A DNA stretch of 50,965 nt. Origin: Bacteroidota bacterium (GTDB lineage Bacteria; Bacteroidota; Bacteroidia; JABDFU01). Of the stretch, positions 42,632 to 50,965 are shown in pieces. Below the pieces are notes generated by a model, which saw only the letters and a list, made by a program, of their open reading frames with translations, ran no database searches and was not told the origin of the DNA. Position 1 is the first letter of the stretch. The number at the start of each line of letters is the position of its first letter. The stretch is from contig JABDEY010000007.1 of NCBI GenBank assembly GCA_013286805.1, positions 1-50,965 of the forward strand, given 5' to 3'. The translations under genes and the position numbers were made by a program.

Positions 42632-43600
42632 ATGCCCTCTAAGGAAAAAATTTTGGTGATAGGCTCTCAGGGCCAAATAGGTATTGAGTTGGTCGAACGC
42701 TTGCGGCAAATTTACGGAGCAGATAATGTGGTAGCTTCGGATGTCAAGGAAATTGCAAGAATTGATCAGAGCCATACAGGTTTATATGAAACACTCAACG
42801 TCCTGAATGCAAACCGCGTGCATGAAGTGGTAAAAGACCATGGGATTAATGAAGTATACCTGCTTGCAGCATTGCTCTCTGCAACGGCGGAAAAGGATCC
42901 TGCATTTGCCTGGGATCTCAATATGAATGGGCTTTTTAATGTTTTGAACATGGCGAAGGAAGGCATTCTCTCAAAGATTTACTGGCCCAGTTCAATTGCG
43001 GTTTTCGGGCCAACTACGCCTAAAAAGAACACCCCTCAGTTTACCATTATGGAACCAAGTACCGTTTATGGGATCAGTAAACAGGCGGGAGAGCGATGGT
43101 GTGAATATTATGTTAATAAGTATAAAGTCGATGTCAGAAGTTTGCGCTATCCGGGCTTAATAGGTTGGAAATCAGCTCCGGGCGGTGGAACCACCGACTA
43201 CGCGGTACAAATTTTCCACGATGCCTTGAAAACAGGTTTATATACCTGTTTTTTGGAGGAAAACACCGAATTACCTATGATGTATATGCCTGATGCCATT
43301 AAAGCAACGGTGGATATTATGCAGGCAGAGCGCTCTAAAATTGGCATACATTCTGCATATAACCTCAATGGATTCAGTTTTTCTCCTAAAGAACTGGCGG
43401 AGGAAATCAGGAAACACATTCCGGGCCTGAAAATGACCTGTAAACCGGATTTCAGGCAGGCTATAGCAGACAGTTGGCCCCAAAGCATTGATGACTCAAG
43501 AGCACGATCGGATTGGGGCTGGAAACCGGAATTTAACATTGGCCAAATGACAAGCGATATGTTAATCAATCTAAACAATCAAAAAAAACCTAAATCGTAA
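42632..43600 (+). CDS. L-threonine 3-dehydrogenase (extended SDR type)
   Basis: 322 residues from ATG 42632; the longer open frame begins inside the divergent trhO gene and adds 41 non-family residues. The Rossmann motif GSQGQIG is at residues 11-17, and the catalytic Tyr-x-x-x-Lys is in STVYGISKQAGE. The segment RYPGLIGWKSAPGGGTTDYAVQIFHDAL and the later LPMMYMPDAIKATVDIMQA are characteristic of the short-chain threonine dehydrogenases that oxidise threonine to 2-amino-3-oxobutyrate with NAD+. The partner KBL (glycine C-acetyltransferase) is not adjacent. Confidence 0.9.
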   Translation: MPSKEKILVIGSQGQIGIELVERLRQIYGADNVVASDVKEIARIDQSHTGLYETLNVLNANRVHEVVKDHGINEVYLLAALLSATAEKDPAFAWDLNMNGLFNVLNMAKEGILSKIYWPSSIAVFGPTTPKKNTPQFTIMEPSTVYGISKQAGERWCEYYVNKYKVDVRSLRYPGLIGWKSAPGGGTTDYAVQIFHDALKTGLYTCFLEENTELPMMYMPDAIKATVDIMQAERSKIGIHSAYNLNGFSFSPKELAEEIRKHIPGLKMTCKPDFRQAIADSWPQSIDDSRARSDWGWKPEFNIGQMTSDMLINLNNQKKPKS

Positions 43601-43656
43601 CTTTTTTTGAACTAAATGCGTATAATTGCAGTAATTATAGTCCGGTATATTTGTAA

Positions 43657-44577
43657 ATGAAGAAATGCGCCTTAATATTATTATTTATTACCTGCAATAT
43701 TGCCTTTGCGCAATCCAATAACGATTCTATAAACCAAACGGATATTGAGGGCAAAAGGCAGGGGAGATGGATTGTCACCAATAAACTGATGAAGCCTCCA
43801 TTACCTGATTACAAGGATGATCAGAAGGTAGAGGAGGGGCGCTATTTAGATGGGAAAAAGATCGGCATATGGACAGCCTGGTTTCCAAACGGGGTAATGA
43901 AAAACCGCATTACATTTGAAAACGGGAGGCCTTTTGGCAAAGCAATCATGTATCATGACAATGGGAAGGTATTCGAAGAAGGATTATGGAAAAATAACAG
44001 GTGGATCGGCGACTATAAAATGTATTATGATAACGGAGAAGTCCAGCATGAATTCAAATTCAATACCAGTGGCAAGCGGGATGGAACGCAGATTTATCAT
44101 GCCGAAAACGGGCAGGAGATTATTAAGGGAGAGATGAAGGATGGAAAAGAAGTTGGGACCTGGGAAGAACATTATGATAATGGGGATTTAAGGGCAGAAA
44201 TGGTATTTAATGACGGAACACTGGATCCTGCAAAAACAACAAATTTCGAGCAGCATACTCCGGATACTCCTCCGGCAATTGTGGCCCCCCCTGTTCCGGT
44301 AGTAGGAAAACCTAAACCCAAACCTGTAACAAAGGACAGCGTCATTGTCGCGAAAGGTGAACAAGCTAACCCTGGCATAGCTGCAAAGCCTTTTACCGGC
44401 GAAGGTTATGCCAAGTTGTTCAGGCCGGATAAGCAGATTTCAAAAGACGGGGAGTTTCATAAATACAAACTTATCAACGGCAAGAATTTTATTTATAACA
44501 ATGATGGCATCCTGGAGCGCATCGCAGAATATCGGGATGGAAAATATTTAGGTGATGCCCCCCTTCCGACAGAGTAA
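43657..44577 (+). CDS. Secreted MORN-repeat (YwqK-like) protein
   Basis: 306 residues with a signal peptide ending IAFAQ near residue 19. Residues about 30-190 comprise five or six MORN_2-type repeats with the GK..G.W...Y.NG pattern (e.g. DGKKIGIWTAWFPNG, YHDNGKVFEEGLWKNN, YYDNGEVQHEF, DGKEVGTWEEHYDNG). A Pro/Lys-rich linker and another pair of repeats follow (NDGILERIAEYRDGKYLG). Databases often label this family an antitoxin, but the export signal argues against that here. The promoter-like TATATTTG ends only 3 bp before the ATG. Its stop touches the cysS start directly. Confidence 0.8.
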   Translation: MKKCALILLFITCNIAFAQSNNDSINQTDIEGKRQGRWIVTNKLMKPPLPDYKDDQKVEEGRYLDGKKIGIWTAWFPNGVMKNRITFENGRPFGKAIMYHDNGKVFEEGLWKNNRWIGDYKMYYDNGEVQHEFKFNTSGKRDGTQIYHAENGQEIIKGEMKDGKEVGTWEEHYDNGDLRAEMVFNDGTLDPAKTTNFEQHTPDTPPAIVAPPVPVVGKPKPKPVTKDSVIVAKGEQANPGIAAKPFTGEGYAKLFRPDKQISKDGEFHKYKLINGKNFIYNNDGILERIAEYRDGKYLGDAPLPTE

Positions 44578-46044
44578 ATGGAACCTCTGTTTTTATACAA
44601 TACCCTTTCCCGTAAAAAAGAAGAATTCAAACCGGCTCATCCGCCTTTTGTAGGAATGTATGTTTGCGGTCCGACTGTATACAGTAACGCGCATCTGGGG
44701 AATGCGCGGACCTACGTATCATTCGATATTATCAATCGTTATTTTTTGCATATAGGTTATAAGGTCCGCTATGTCCGGAACATTACAGACGCCGGGCATC
44801 TGGAAGGAGATCAGGATGAAGGGGATGATAAATTTGCCAAGAAAGCAAAACTGGAACAGGTCGAGCCCATGGAAATTGTTCAGAAGTATACACTCGATTT
44901 TCATGAAATACTAAGGCAGTTCAATACCCTTCCACCCAATGTTGAACCCACCGCAACAGGTCATATCATTGAACAGATTGAGTTATGCAAGCAGATTATC
45001 GCGAACGGATTTGCTTATGAAATCAGTGGCAGCATCTATTTTGATGTTCAAAAATTCATTAAGGACTATAACTATACTGAACTTTCCAACCGCAACCTTG
45101 ACGATCTGTTAACCAATACGCGGGACCTTGGGGGGCAAGACGAAAAGCGCGGAAGGCTTGATTTTGCACTTTGGATTAAAGCTAAACCTGAACATCTCAT
45201 GCATTGGCCAAGCCCATGGGGAGAGGGATTTCCCGGCTGGCACATTGAGTGTTCAGCCATGAGCTGTAAATACCTTGGTAAAGAGTTTGACATACATGGA
45301 GGAGGAATGGATCTGATACCCACTCACCATACAAATGAGATTGCACAGAATTTAGCCAGTCACCATGTTCAGCCCGCCCGTTACTGGATACATACAAATA
45401 TGCTTACCGTGAATGGCCAGAAGATGAGCAAGAGTCTGGGAAATTCTTTTTTACCGGGGGAATTATTTGCAGGCACTCATAAATTGCTGGACAAGGGCTA
45501 CAGTCCAATGACCGTCCGGTTTTTCATGTTGCAGGCCCATTACCGCAGTACACTCGACTTTTCCAATCAGGCTTTACAGGCCTCTGAAAAAGGATTAGAA
45601 CGGCTGATGAATGCGTTTAAAGTTATTGATACCCTCAAAACAGCTGGCAACTCCTCCTTTAGTGTGGAGGATTTGAGAAAGAAATGTTACGAGGCCATGA
45701 ACGATGATTTTAATACACCCATATTAATTGCTTATTTGTTTGACGGCGTCCGCTTCATCAACTCGGTTAAGGATGGAAAGGAAACGATTACATCAGCGGA
45801 CCTTGCCGCACTGAAGAAATTGTATTCAGATTTTATTTTTGATATAATGGGCTTGAAGGAGGAGAATAATTTGCCGGATGCTTCCGGTTCAGATGATAAA
45901 TTAATGGGAGCTGTATTAGCGATCCGAAGGGAAGTCCGGGCAAAAAAGGATTTTTCCACGTCTGATCTGATCCGTGACGAGCTAAAAAAAATCAATATAG
46001 TAATCAGAGATACGAAGGATGGAGTGGTGTTGGAAAAATTTTAA
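44578..46044 (+). CDS. cysS: Cysteinyl-tRNA synthetase
   Basis: A 488-residue class I aminoacyl-tRNA synthetase that charges tRNA-Cys. The HIGH-equivalent motif is HLGN after YVCGPTVYSNA. The cysteine-selective zinc site uses Cys in VCGPTVY, Cys in WHIECSAMSC and His/Glu in THHTNEIAQ. The KMSKS motif is KMSKSLGN. A C-terminal DALR-like helical domain is present. The ATG follows the MORN-gene stop with no gap, so translation is probably coupled. All catalytic features are intact. Confidence 0.97.
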   Translation: MEPLFLYNTLSRKKEEFKPAHPPFVGMYVCGPTVYSNAHLGNARTYVSFDIINRYFLHIGYKVRYVRNITDAGHLEGDQDEGDDKFAKKAKLEQVEPMEIVQKYTLDFHEILRQFNTLPPNVEPTATGHIIEQIELCKQIIANGFAYEISGSIYFDVQKFIKDYNYTELSNRNLDDLLTNTRDLGGQDEKRGRLDFALWIKAKPEHLMHWPSPWGEGFPGWHIECSAMSCKYLGKEFDIHGGGMDLIPTHHTNEIAQNLASHHVQPARYWIHTNMLTVNGQKMSKSLGNSFLPGELFAGTHKLLDKGYSPMTVRFFMLQAHYRSTLDFSNQALQASEKGLERLMNAFKVIDTLKTAGNSSFSVEDLRKKCYEAMNDDFNTPILIAYLFDGVRFINSVKDGKETITSADLAALKKLYSDFIFDIMGLKEENNLPDASGSDDKLMGAVLAIRREVRAKKDFSTSDLIRDELKKINIVIRDTKDGVVLEKF

Positions 46045-46078
46045 AATTACGCTGCAAGGTTGAGCTGAACGAGCCGGT

Positions 46079-47056
46079 ATGATAAATTCGAAATTTGGTA
46101 TAGTTTTAATTAGTGGAGTCTTTCTGATCGTTTCCTGTTCGATAGAACCTAAACCTGAGGTGGCCGCAGATCAGCGGCCTGTTAAAGCCGAAAAGAAAAT
46201 CACAACCCCTGAATTTAATGCTGATTCCGCTTACCTCTTTACAAAGCAACAGGTGGATTTTGGCCCACGTGTTCCCGGCACAAAGGCGCATGCCAGATGT
46301 GCCGAATATTTATTCAACAAATTCAAAAATTATAAACTGGATGTACGGATACAAACAGGGACTATACAGACCTTCGATTCCAAACAGTTCAAACTGAAAA
46401 ATATTATAGCCAGTTATAAACCTGAATTAAGCAGCCGCATACTACTTTGTGCACATTGGGATTCACGCCCCTTTGCTGATGAAGATACGAAAGACAAAGA
46501 CAAACCGATAGACGCTGCAAGTGACGGAGCTGCCGGAGTGGGAATACTATTGGAGTTTGCAAGGCATTTAGACACAATTCCGCCCAATACGGGTGTGGAT
46601 ATTATTCTATTCGATCTGGAGGATTATGGCAACAGCGGGGATGCAAATACCTGGTGCCTTGGTTCACAATACTGGAGTCATAACCCTCACAAGCCTGATT
46701 ATACAGCTAAGTTTGGTGTTTTACTGGATATGGTAGGAGCCAAGGATGCTACATTCCCTAAAGAATCGCATTCCGTGGAATATGCATCTGCATTCGTAGA
46801 TAAGGTATGGAATACCGCATCGAATCTGGGGTATTCCGCCTATTTTCCGGCAGAAACCATTAATTTTGTTGGTGTAGATGACCATATCTGGGTAAATAAG
46901 GCCGGTGTGCCTTGCATGGATATTATACAATACGATAAAACGAACGGGGGCTTCGCCAGGTATCACCATACCCATGAAGACAATATGAGTCTGATAAACA
47001 GAAGTACATTGAAAGCAGTAGGGCAGACGCTGCTGGAGGTTATTTATCAACAATAG
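46079..47056 (+). CDS. M28 family zinc peptidase / glutaminyl cyclase-like lipoprotein
   Basis: 325 residues with a signal and lipobox LIVSC (about residue 18). The mature domain is an M28 aminopeptidase/glutaminyl-cyclase fold: FGPRVPGTKAHARCAEYL, AHWDSRPFADED, SDGAAGVG, FDLEDYG and HHTHEDNMSLI. These supply His, Asp, Glu, Asp and His metal ligands. The Trp-containing QYWSHNPH and VDDHIWVN segments resemble bacterial glutaminyl cyclases, which cap N-terminal glutamine as pyroglutamate; this is a common alternative to peptidase activity in periplasmic Bacteroidota members. T9SS-exported proteins often gain pyroglutamate, so that function is attractive but unproven. Confidence 0.88.
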   Translation: MINSKFGIVLISGVFLIVSCSIEPKPEVAADQRPVKAEKKITTPEFNADSAYLFTKQQVDFGPRVPGTKAHARCAEYLFNKFKNYKLDVRIQTGTIQTFDSKQFKLKNIIASYKPELSSRILLCAHWDSRPFADEDTKDKDKPIDAASDGAAGVGILLEFARHLDTIPPNTGVDIILFDLEDYGNSGDANTWCLGSQYWSHNPHKPDYTAKFGVLLDMVGAKDATFPKESHSVEYASAFVDKVWNTASNLGYSAYFPAETINFVGVDDHIWVNKAGVPCMDIIQYDKTNGGFARYHHTHEDNMSLINRSTLKAVGQTLLEVIYQQ

Positions 47057-47131
47057 CATTTGTTGATAAAATGTACTTGATGCAATTAAGCTGTTTTACT
47101 ACCTTAGGCTATAACAAATAAATTATCAGAT

Positions 47132-47710
47132 ATGGTAAGATTCAGCAAAGCAGGTATTGTTGCTATGGGCAGCGTGGCAATCATTGTTGCAACTGCGACA
47201 TTTGCGGGGGCTCAGTCAACTTTGGCAAAGGGGTATATTATAAATAATTCAGGAGACACCCTAAAGGGGCTGATTAAGTATAATCCAAAAAATGATAAAG
47301 GACTTTTTGAGTCAGTTTCCTTTCAGGCAAATGATAACGAAAAGAAAGCCTATCATGCAAACAAGCTTAAAGAATTTTCAGTTGATGGAAGCACATTTGT
47401 ATCCCGGAAGATAGATGATAAACAGGTATTTATTAAACGTCTTTCAGCAGGCGCAATTAATCTTTATCAGTATAAAACGGAAGAATTAATCATGAACAGT
47501 ATACATACCTATATCGATTACTATATGGAAAAGCCGGGCAGTGCAGAACTGGTGAAAATCAAAGAATCAAAATTTAAAAAGCAAATATCAGAACTGATGA
47601 GTGATGATAAGAATCTGATTAAGGAGGTTGAAGAAAAGAAGTATGATTATGGTAAAATAGTGGAGTTGTTTGAGCAATACAATAAGAATAAAGAGGGTAC
47701 CAAGGGGTAG
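47132..47710 (+). CDS. Hypothetical secreted protein
   Basis: 192 residues with a signal peptide ending TFAGAQ near residue 27. The body starts GYIINNSGDTLKGLIKYN, a beta-rich pattern common in secreted Bacteroidota proteins of unknown function, and has IKRLSAGAINLYQY later. The C-terminal third is Lys/Glu-rich and helical. The 3' end of the gene and the bases after it contain reiterated GGGTACC motifs, so the C terminus may be variable. It converges on the GNAT gene at 47760. Confidence 0.7.
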   Translation: MVRFSKAGIVAMGSVAIIVATATFAGAQSTLAKGYIINNSGDTLKGLIKYNPKNDKGLFESVSFQANDNEKKAYHANKLKEFSVDGSTFVSRKIDDKQVFIKRLSAGAINLYQYKTEELIMNSIHTYIDYYMEKPGSAELVKIKESKFKKQISELMSDDKNLIKEVEEKKYDYGKIVELFEQYNKNKEGTKG

Positions 47711-47759
47711 CAAAGGGTACCCAGGGCTGGTTAAGGGATTGCTTTCTCATGGGGCTTTT

Positions 47760-48425
47760 TTATTTCCTGTTATTTATTTTATCCAGGTCAATTTTCATTA
47801 ATACTCCTGTATCCTGAACAGTGGAGTCAGTGTAAGTGGCCTTATATGCCCTGTAAAATGTCAGCGCTGAAGTATTTGTTTTTAAAATCTGTCCGGTCAT
47901 AAATTTATAACCTGATTTTTTGTAATAGTTGATTACATGATCAACCATGCTAAAAGCAATATGGGTGCTTTTTTCATTTTCTTCCATCAGGATAGTCCGG
48001 AATTCCTTTAGTACACCAAGCGTTAATATTTCTATTGTCAGGCCGGCATCTTCCTGTTGTTTCAATAAGGGATCAGGTTTGTATTTTAACTGGTGAAGGA
48101 GGGCTCTAAGTCTGCTGGGTTTTAAGAGAAGTGAAAGTCCGGTGATAAACAGGAGTTTGAGAACGTTTCCTTTCATTCCCTGTTTTATAAAAGAATAAGG
48201 CGCTTTAGTACAAACAATTATTCCAACTGTTTTATTATTATACCTGGCAAGAAAGCATTTTAAAAGCCCAAGCTTCGGAAGTGTTTTGTAATAGAATCGT
48301 TTCATAAATAATTGTCCCAATCCCGTGACATTGCTTTCCGGCAAAACAATTCCATGGACGTTGCTTATACTTTCCAGTTGTTCAGGATTGTTATAATCAA
48401 AATCAATGATTTCAAAATTATTCAT
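47760..48425 (-). CDS. GNAT-like N-acetyltransferase
   Basis: 221 residues. Residues about 50-215 show a GNAT pattern: FLARYNNKTVGIIVCTKAP, then IEILTLGVLKEFR and a C-terminal NYYKKSGYKFMTGQILKTNTSALTFYRAYKAT. The usual R/Q-x-x-G-x-G/A acetyl-CoA loop is weak (LKEFRTILMEENEKST), so the activity is less certain. Its start overlaps the deacetylase gene by 8 bp, making it the third gene of an envelope-glycan operon. It may acetylate an amino sugar or sugar nucleotide in that pathway. Confidence 0.75.
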   Translation of the reverse strand: MNNFEIIDFDYNNPEQLESISNVHGIVLPESNVTGLGQLFMKRFYYKTLPKLGLLKCFLARYNNKTVGIIVCTKAPYSFIKQGMKGNVLKLLFITGLSLLLKPSRLRALLHQLKYKPDPLLKQQEDAGLTIEILTLGVLKEFRTILMEENEKSTHIAFSMVDHVINYYKKSGYKFMTGQILKTNTSALTFYRAYKATYTDSTVQDTGVLMKIDLDKINNRK

Positions 48426-49365
48426 TCAAAATAAATTGCTCTGTTTGCAGCTGCTCTCTGTTTTTCAGCAGTGTTTCAATAGTTCCTGAGAAGCGTGTTA
48501 TTTTCTTTTCAACTGGAACATGAATATGCGGATGACGAAAGATTTCCCTGGGCAGGCACTCACTTTGGCTGGAGGAAAATTCAATGATATGGAAAAGATA
48601 GACCAGAAAGGGGTTTGAACTATTGTTGATAAGAACACTTCCTGCACTTTCAGGAAGGGATAAATGAAAATTTGCATAATAAGGAAAAACCTGAAAGCTT
48701 GTTGGGAGTGGAATTTCTGAAATAGTCCTTTTCTCCCTGCTCTTTAATTTCCAGTTAATTCTATCAGGTGCATAGGGTGAATTCCGGAAATAAGAATTCG
48801 TTTCTCCATAGCCGACAGCCATTTTAGGATTAGCAGTAAATGATTGAATGAATTTAACGCTTTTGAAAAGAAGATGAAATACCGGCCAGCCAGCGGAACT
48901 ATCGTATCTTATTCCGCACTCCTCTAAAATATTGATAACTTTTGTGTCGATCGCATAACCGGGTGCACGAAACCCGATTGGATTTACAGAAGTAGCGTTC
49001 AGAATGGCTTCATTGCATTTTACAATCTCAGTTCTAATTTCAGCAGCACTCAGGGTATTTATTCCAAATGGATGCGTGTAGGTATGGTTAGCAATGGCAT
49101 GGCCTTTATCACATGCTTTTTTCAGGAGAGCTGCAAGGATTTTTGATTTCGCTATCTCTTCACCTACGCAGAAAAAAGTCGCCCTGATTCCATAAGTATC
49201 AAATAACTGAAATGCCCTTTCAAATGTCTTTTCATAAAAGCGTTCAAGCATTTGCAAATCATAGCTGATTGATTTAAAACCATAGAATCGGCTTAAAATA
49301 AGGGGAGAGTCTACGTCTACATGAAAGGAGACTAATTTATTTTGTTTCAATGCTTTACGGATCAA
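48418..49365 (-). CDS. Polysaccharide deacetylase family protein (NodB fold)
   Basis: 315 residues. The NodB homology region spans about residues 10-175. The metal/acid motif is SFHVDVDSP instead of the standard TFDDG. The HxxxH motif is ANHTYTHPFG, and the arginine motif is GFRAPGYAID. FFCVGEEIAKSKILAALLKKACDKGHAIANHTYTH is highly typical. It probably removes N-acetyl groups from a surface polysaccharide or lipid-linked glycan; it carries no signal peptide, so it may act in the cytoplasm. Its start overlaps the upstream membrane-protein stop (ATGA). Confidence 0.88.
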   Translation of the reverse strand: MIRKALKQNKLVSFHVDVDSPLILSRFYGFKSISYDLQMLERFYEKTFERAFQLFDTYGIRATFFCVGEEIAKSKILAALLKKACDKGHAIANHTYTHPFGINTLSAAEIRTEIVKCNEAILNATSVNPIGFRAPGYAIDTKVINILEECGIRYDSSAGWPVFHLLFKSVKFIQSFTANPKMAVGYGETNSYFRNSPYAPDRINWKLKSREKRTISEIPLPTSFQVFPYYANFHLSLPESAGSVLINNSSNPFLVYLFHIIEFSSSQSECLPREIFRHPHIHVPVEKKITRFSGTIETLLKNREQLQTEQFILNE

Positions 49366-50963
49366 TATTTCAAAACAATAAGTGTTTCCTTTGAACTGGA
49401 ATCTGTTATTCTTTTCTCAATATAGGGAAGAAAGACTGAATCAAGGAAGCTTTCAGGCTTGATGATCAGGTATTTTATTTGGTGGGCTTTAACAAAGTCG
49501 AGTCGTGATCTTTCTGTACTGATGAATTTTCCCTCACTTTTTATTTTGCTTTGATATTTTGTGAATGGGTCAAACATCGCCATGATTTGCTTGTTTTTAG
49601 TGCCATTTTCGTTGGTTGGGTTATAGCGAAAGTTGAGTGGCATTAAAGAACTGTATTTGGTCATTCCACAGCTTAAATAGTCAAATTGCCCCGAGACAAA
49701 AGGATTTCCCGTATTCTGAAATGTTCCCTCCCTGTTCATTACACCTGCCAGCAAAAGTAAATTTCCTTTCACTTCCTGTTGTACTGCATTTAAATAGTTC
49801 TCAGAATATTTGTATTGGCTGTTTTCTTTTAATTCCTTGTGTACGGAGATGCATTTGGCAGCACTGAAAATTAAAGCAGGCAGAAGAAGCGAGCTGATAA
49901 TTATTCTTCTGGCCATTACTTTTGACTCTGTAAATAAATACAGAATAAGGGCAAATAATGCTGTGTTTAATATTGGTTGAATAAAATAATAATGGAACTC
50001 AGATGAACCGAAGAAATCATACAGAAACATCCAGACAAAAAATGAAACTGTAAAGCTTACAAAAATGAAATAAAAAACCCTGAACACAGTTTTTAGGTTT
50101 TCTTTTGGATTAACAAGTGATAATGCTAAAATTGCTAAAACATAAGGGCTATACACAGCCAGAGCGGCTAAACATTTATAGCTATATGTTTTCAGGGAAA
50201 AGGAAAATGCCGCTCTCAGATCAACAGATACATTTGAAATGCTCAGCATCTGATCGTTGGCAAAAATACGATAGAATCCCAGTATTAACAGTCCGGTAAT
50301 GCATGGGAAAAAGAGCAATTTCAGAGTGGTACGATCTGAAGTAACTGCATGTACAATGAGTATAATACTGCAGGTAAGCAGGGCGGCAGGTGCTAAAGCT
50401 ATTGAAAACACAGGCAAAAGGAGGAATACAAACAGGGAAATTTTAAACTTCTGGTTTTGCCATAAAAGAAGGCAGCCCAGCAATACCACATAAAACAGGG
50501 AAAGTTTCGTATCTGCAGTAAAAAACAGATTGCTGTAAAAATAGCACCAGTTAAATAATCCAAAATGATCCATTAAGTTCAAATGAAGTCCGCAAATAAA
50601 CAGGATGAGGATGCAAAACGCCTGACGAAAAGGGGTGATTTTATATTTTTCAAGAAAGGCCCATAAGCCAATGATTATCAAAGTATAGAGCAAAGGGTTT
50701 ACCAGCAGCTCAACAGAAAGGTATGTACTTTGGTTGAAGACCGAGCTAAGAAAAGAAATGATCCAACAGACAAAATAATGATAAGGTGAAACGGAGTTTG
50801 TTGAAGTATCAAGGTAGTTCCAATTCAACGTCTCAATCCCTGAATAGTTGAAATACATGGCAGCCTGAGCATTAAAAAGGTCATCTCCTATGGCTATCGA
50901 GGGCTGGCCGTTTTTTGTGACCATGATAAACCAATACGCATAACAGAAAACCAGTGTAAGTAC
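49362..50963 (-). CDS. Polytopic membrane protein, GT-C-like (5' end outside window)
   Basis: At least 533 residues. The frame stays open to the right edge and the residues upstream of the first ATG (50924) form part of a hydrophobic helix (LVFCYAYWFI), so the true start is outside the window. It has about ten membrane segments and an early periplasmic loop with GDDLFNAQAAMYFN followed by PYHYFVCWIISFL, similar to GT-C glycosyltransferase-like proteins. A C-terminal soluble part near 390-533 follows. With the overlapping deacetylase and GNAT it forms an envelope-glycan operon. The sugar substrate is unknown. Confidence 0.75.
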   Translation of the reverse strand, partial: VLTLVFCYAYWFIMVTKNGQPSIAIGDDLFNAQAAMYFNYSGIETLNWNYLDTSTNSVSPYHYFVCWIISFLSSVFNQSTYLSVELLVNPLLYTLIIIGLWAFLEKYKITPFRQAFCILILFICGLHLNLMDHFGLFNWCYFYSNLFFTADTKLSLFYVVLLGCLLLWQNQKFKISLFVFLLLPVFSIALAPAALLTCSIILIVHAVTSDRTTLKLLFFPCITGLLILGFYRIFANDQMLSISNVSVDLRAAFSFSLKTYSYKCLAALAVYSPYVLAILALSLVNPKENLKTVFRVFYFIFVSFTVSFFVWMFLYDFFGSSEFHYYFIQPILNTALFALILYLFTESKVMARRIIISSLLLPALIFSAAKCISVHKELKENSQYKYSENYLNAVQQEVKGNLLLLAGVMNREGTFQNTGNPFVSGQFDYLSCGMTKYSSLMPLNFRYNPTNENGTKNKQIMAMFDPFTKYQSKIKSEGKFISTERSRLDFVKAHQIKYLIIKPESFLDSVFLPYIEKRITDSSSKETLIVLKY

Positions 50964-50965
50964 TA

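Noticed and set aside
43657-44577. Antitoxin of a toxin-antitoxin pair (YwqK label)
   Set aside because: It has a signal peptide and MORN repeats, and no toxin gene is adjacent; the neighbour is cysS.

Overview
The window is about 51 kb of a Bacteroidota chromosome, probably a gliding, aerobic or microaerophilic environmental lineage near Chitinophagales/Sphingobacteriales (order is inference). Supporting signs are a GldB lipoprotein, a type IX secretion (T9SS) C-terminal sorting domain, a CHU_C-like gliding-associated domain, a DUF5686 outer-membrane protein, many short lipoboxes, a cytochrome b558-type succinate dehydrogenase, and promoters resembling TTG-N(18-21)-TAnnTTTG. Shine-Dalgarno signals are weak. 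I found no tRNA, rRNA, CRISPR array, prophage or transposase.

Layout. 0-5.6 kb: cell-envelope genes (5'-truncated DUF5686 barrel, repeat-rich lipoprotein, RND/MMPL exporter). 5.6-8.8 kb: rmlA, an extended-SDR epimerase, a frameshifted polyprenyl diphosphate synthase and a thioredoxin-like [2Fe-2S] ferredoxin. 9.1-16.5 kb: a small conserved gene, then sucA-sucB-korA-korB, which puts both the NAD-linked and the ferredoxin-linked 2-oxoglutarate oxidation routes in one collinear block. 16.5-21.6 kb: nadE, a beta-barrel protein, gldB, a free-methionine-sulfoxide reductase and an Ig-like lipoprotein. 21.6-24.9 kb: omega-amidase plus methionine aminotransferase operon, a SlyD-type PPIase and a GNAT enzyme. 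25.0-28.4 kb: sdhCAB. 28.5-30.7 kb: Xaa-Pro aminopeptidase and an alpha/beta hydrolase. 30.7-32.8 kb: a small accessory island (XRE/HipB-like regulator with overlapping palindromes, CHU_C-like lipoprotein, orphan T9SS sorting domain, ParE-type toxin-antitoxin pair). 32.8-36.7 kb: thiL, a methyltransferase-GT2 fusion and a cysteine desulfurase. 36.7-39.7 kb: a lipoprotein and the tyrosine-degradation pair hppD/hmgA. 40-51 kb: GT-C-like membrane proteins, trhO, threonine dehydrogenase, a MORN-repeat protein, cysS, an M28 peptidase, a small secreted protein and an exopolysaccharide-type operon that runs off the right edge.

Most genes are housekeeping. The most unusual signal is repetitive structure. 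In-frame tandem minisatellites have expanded inside a lipoprotein (24-bp unit), inside the catalytic domain of a nitrilase-family omega-amidase (9-bp unit), and inside a cysteine desulfurase (48-bp unit). There are also intergenic short tandem repeats and a 106-bp palindromic element present twice in opposite orientation, 31 kb apart. A single +1 frameshift splits the polyprenyl synthase. The convergent korB and nadE genes end inside the two arms of one perfect palindrome, so both proteins finish with the same two residues. I see no convincing new multi-gene system; the repeats, the frameshift and the 30.7-32.8 kb island are the best leads.
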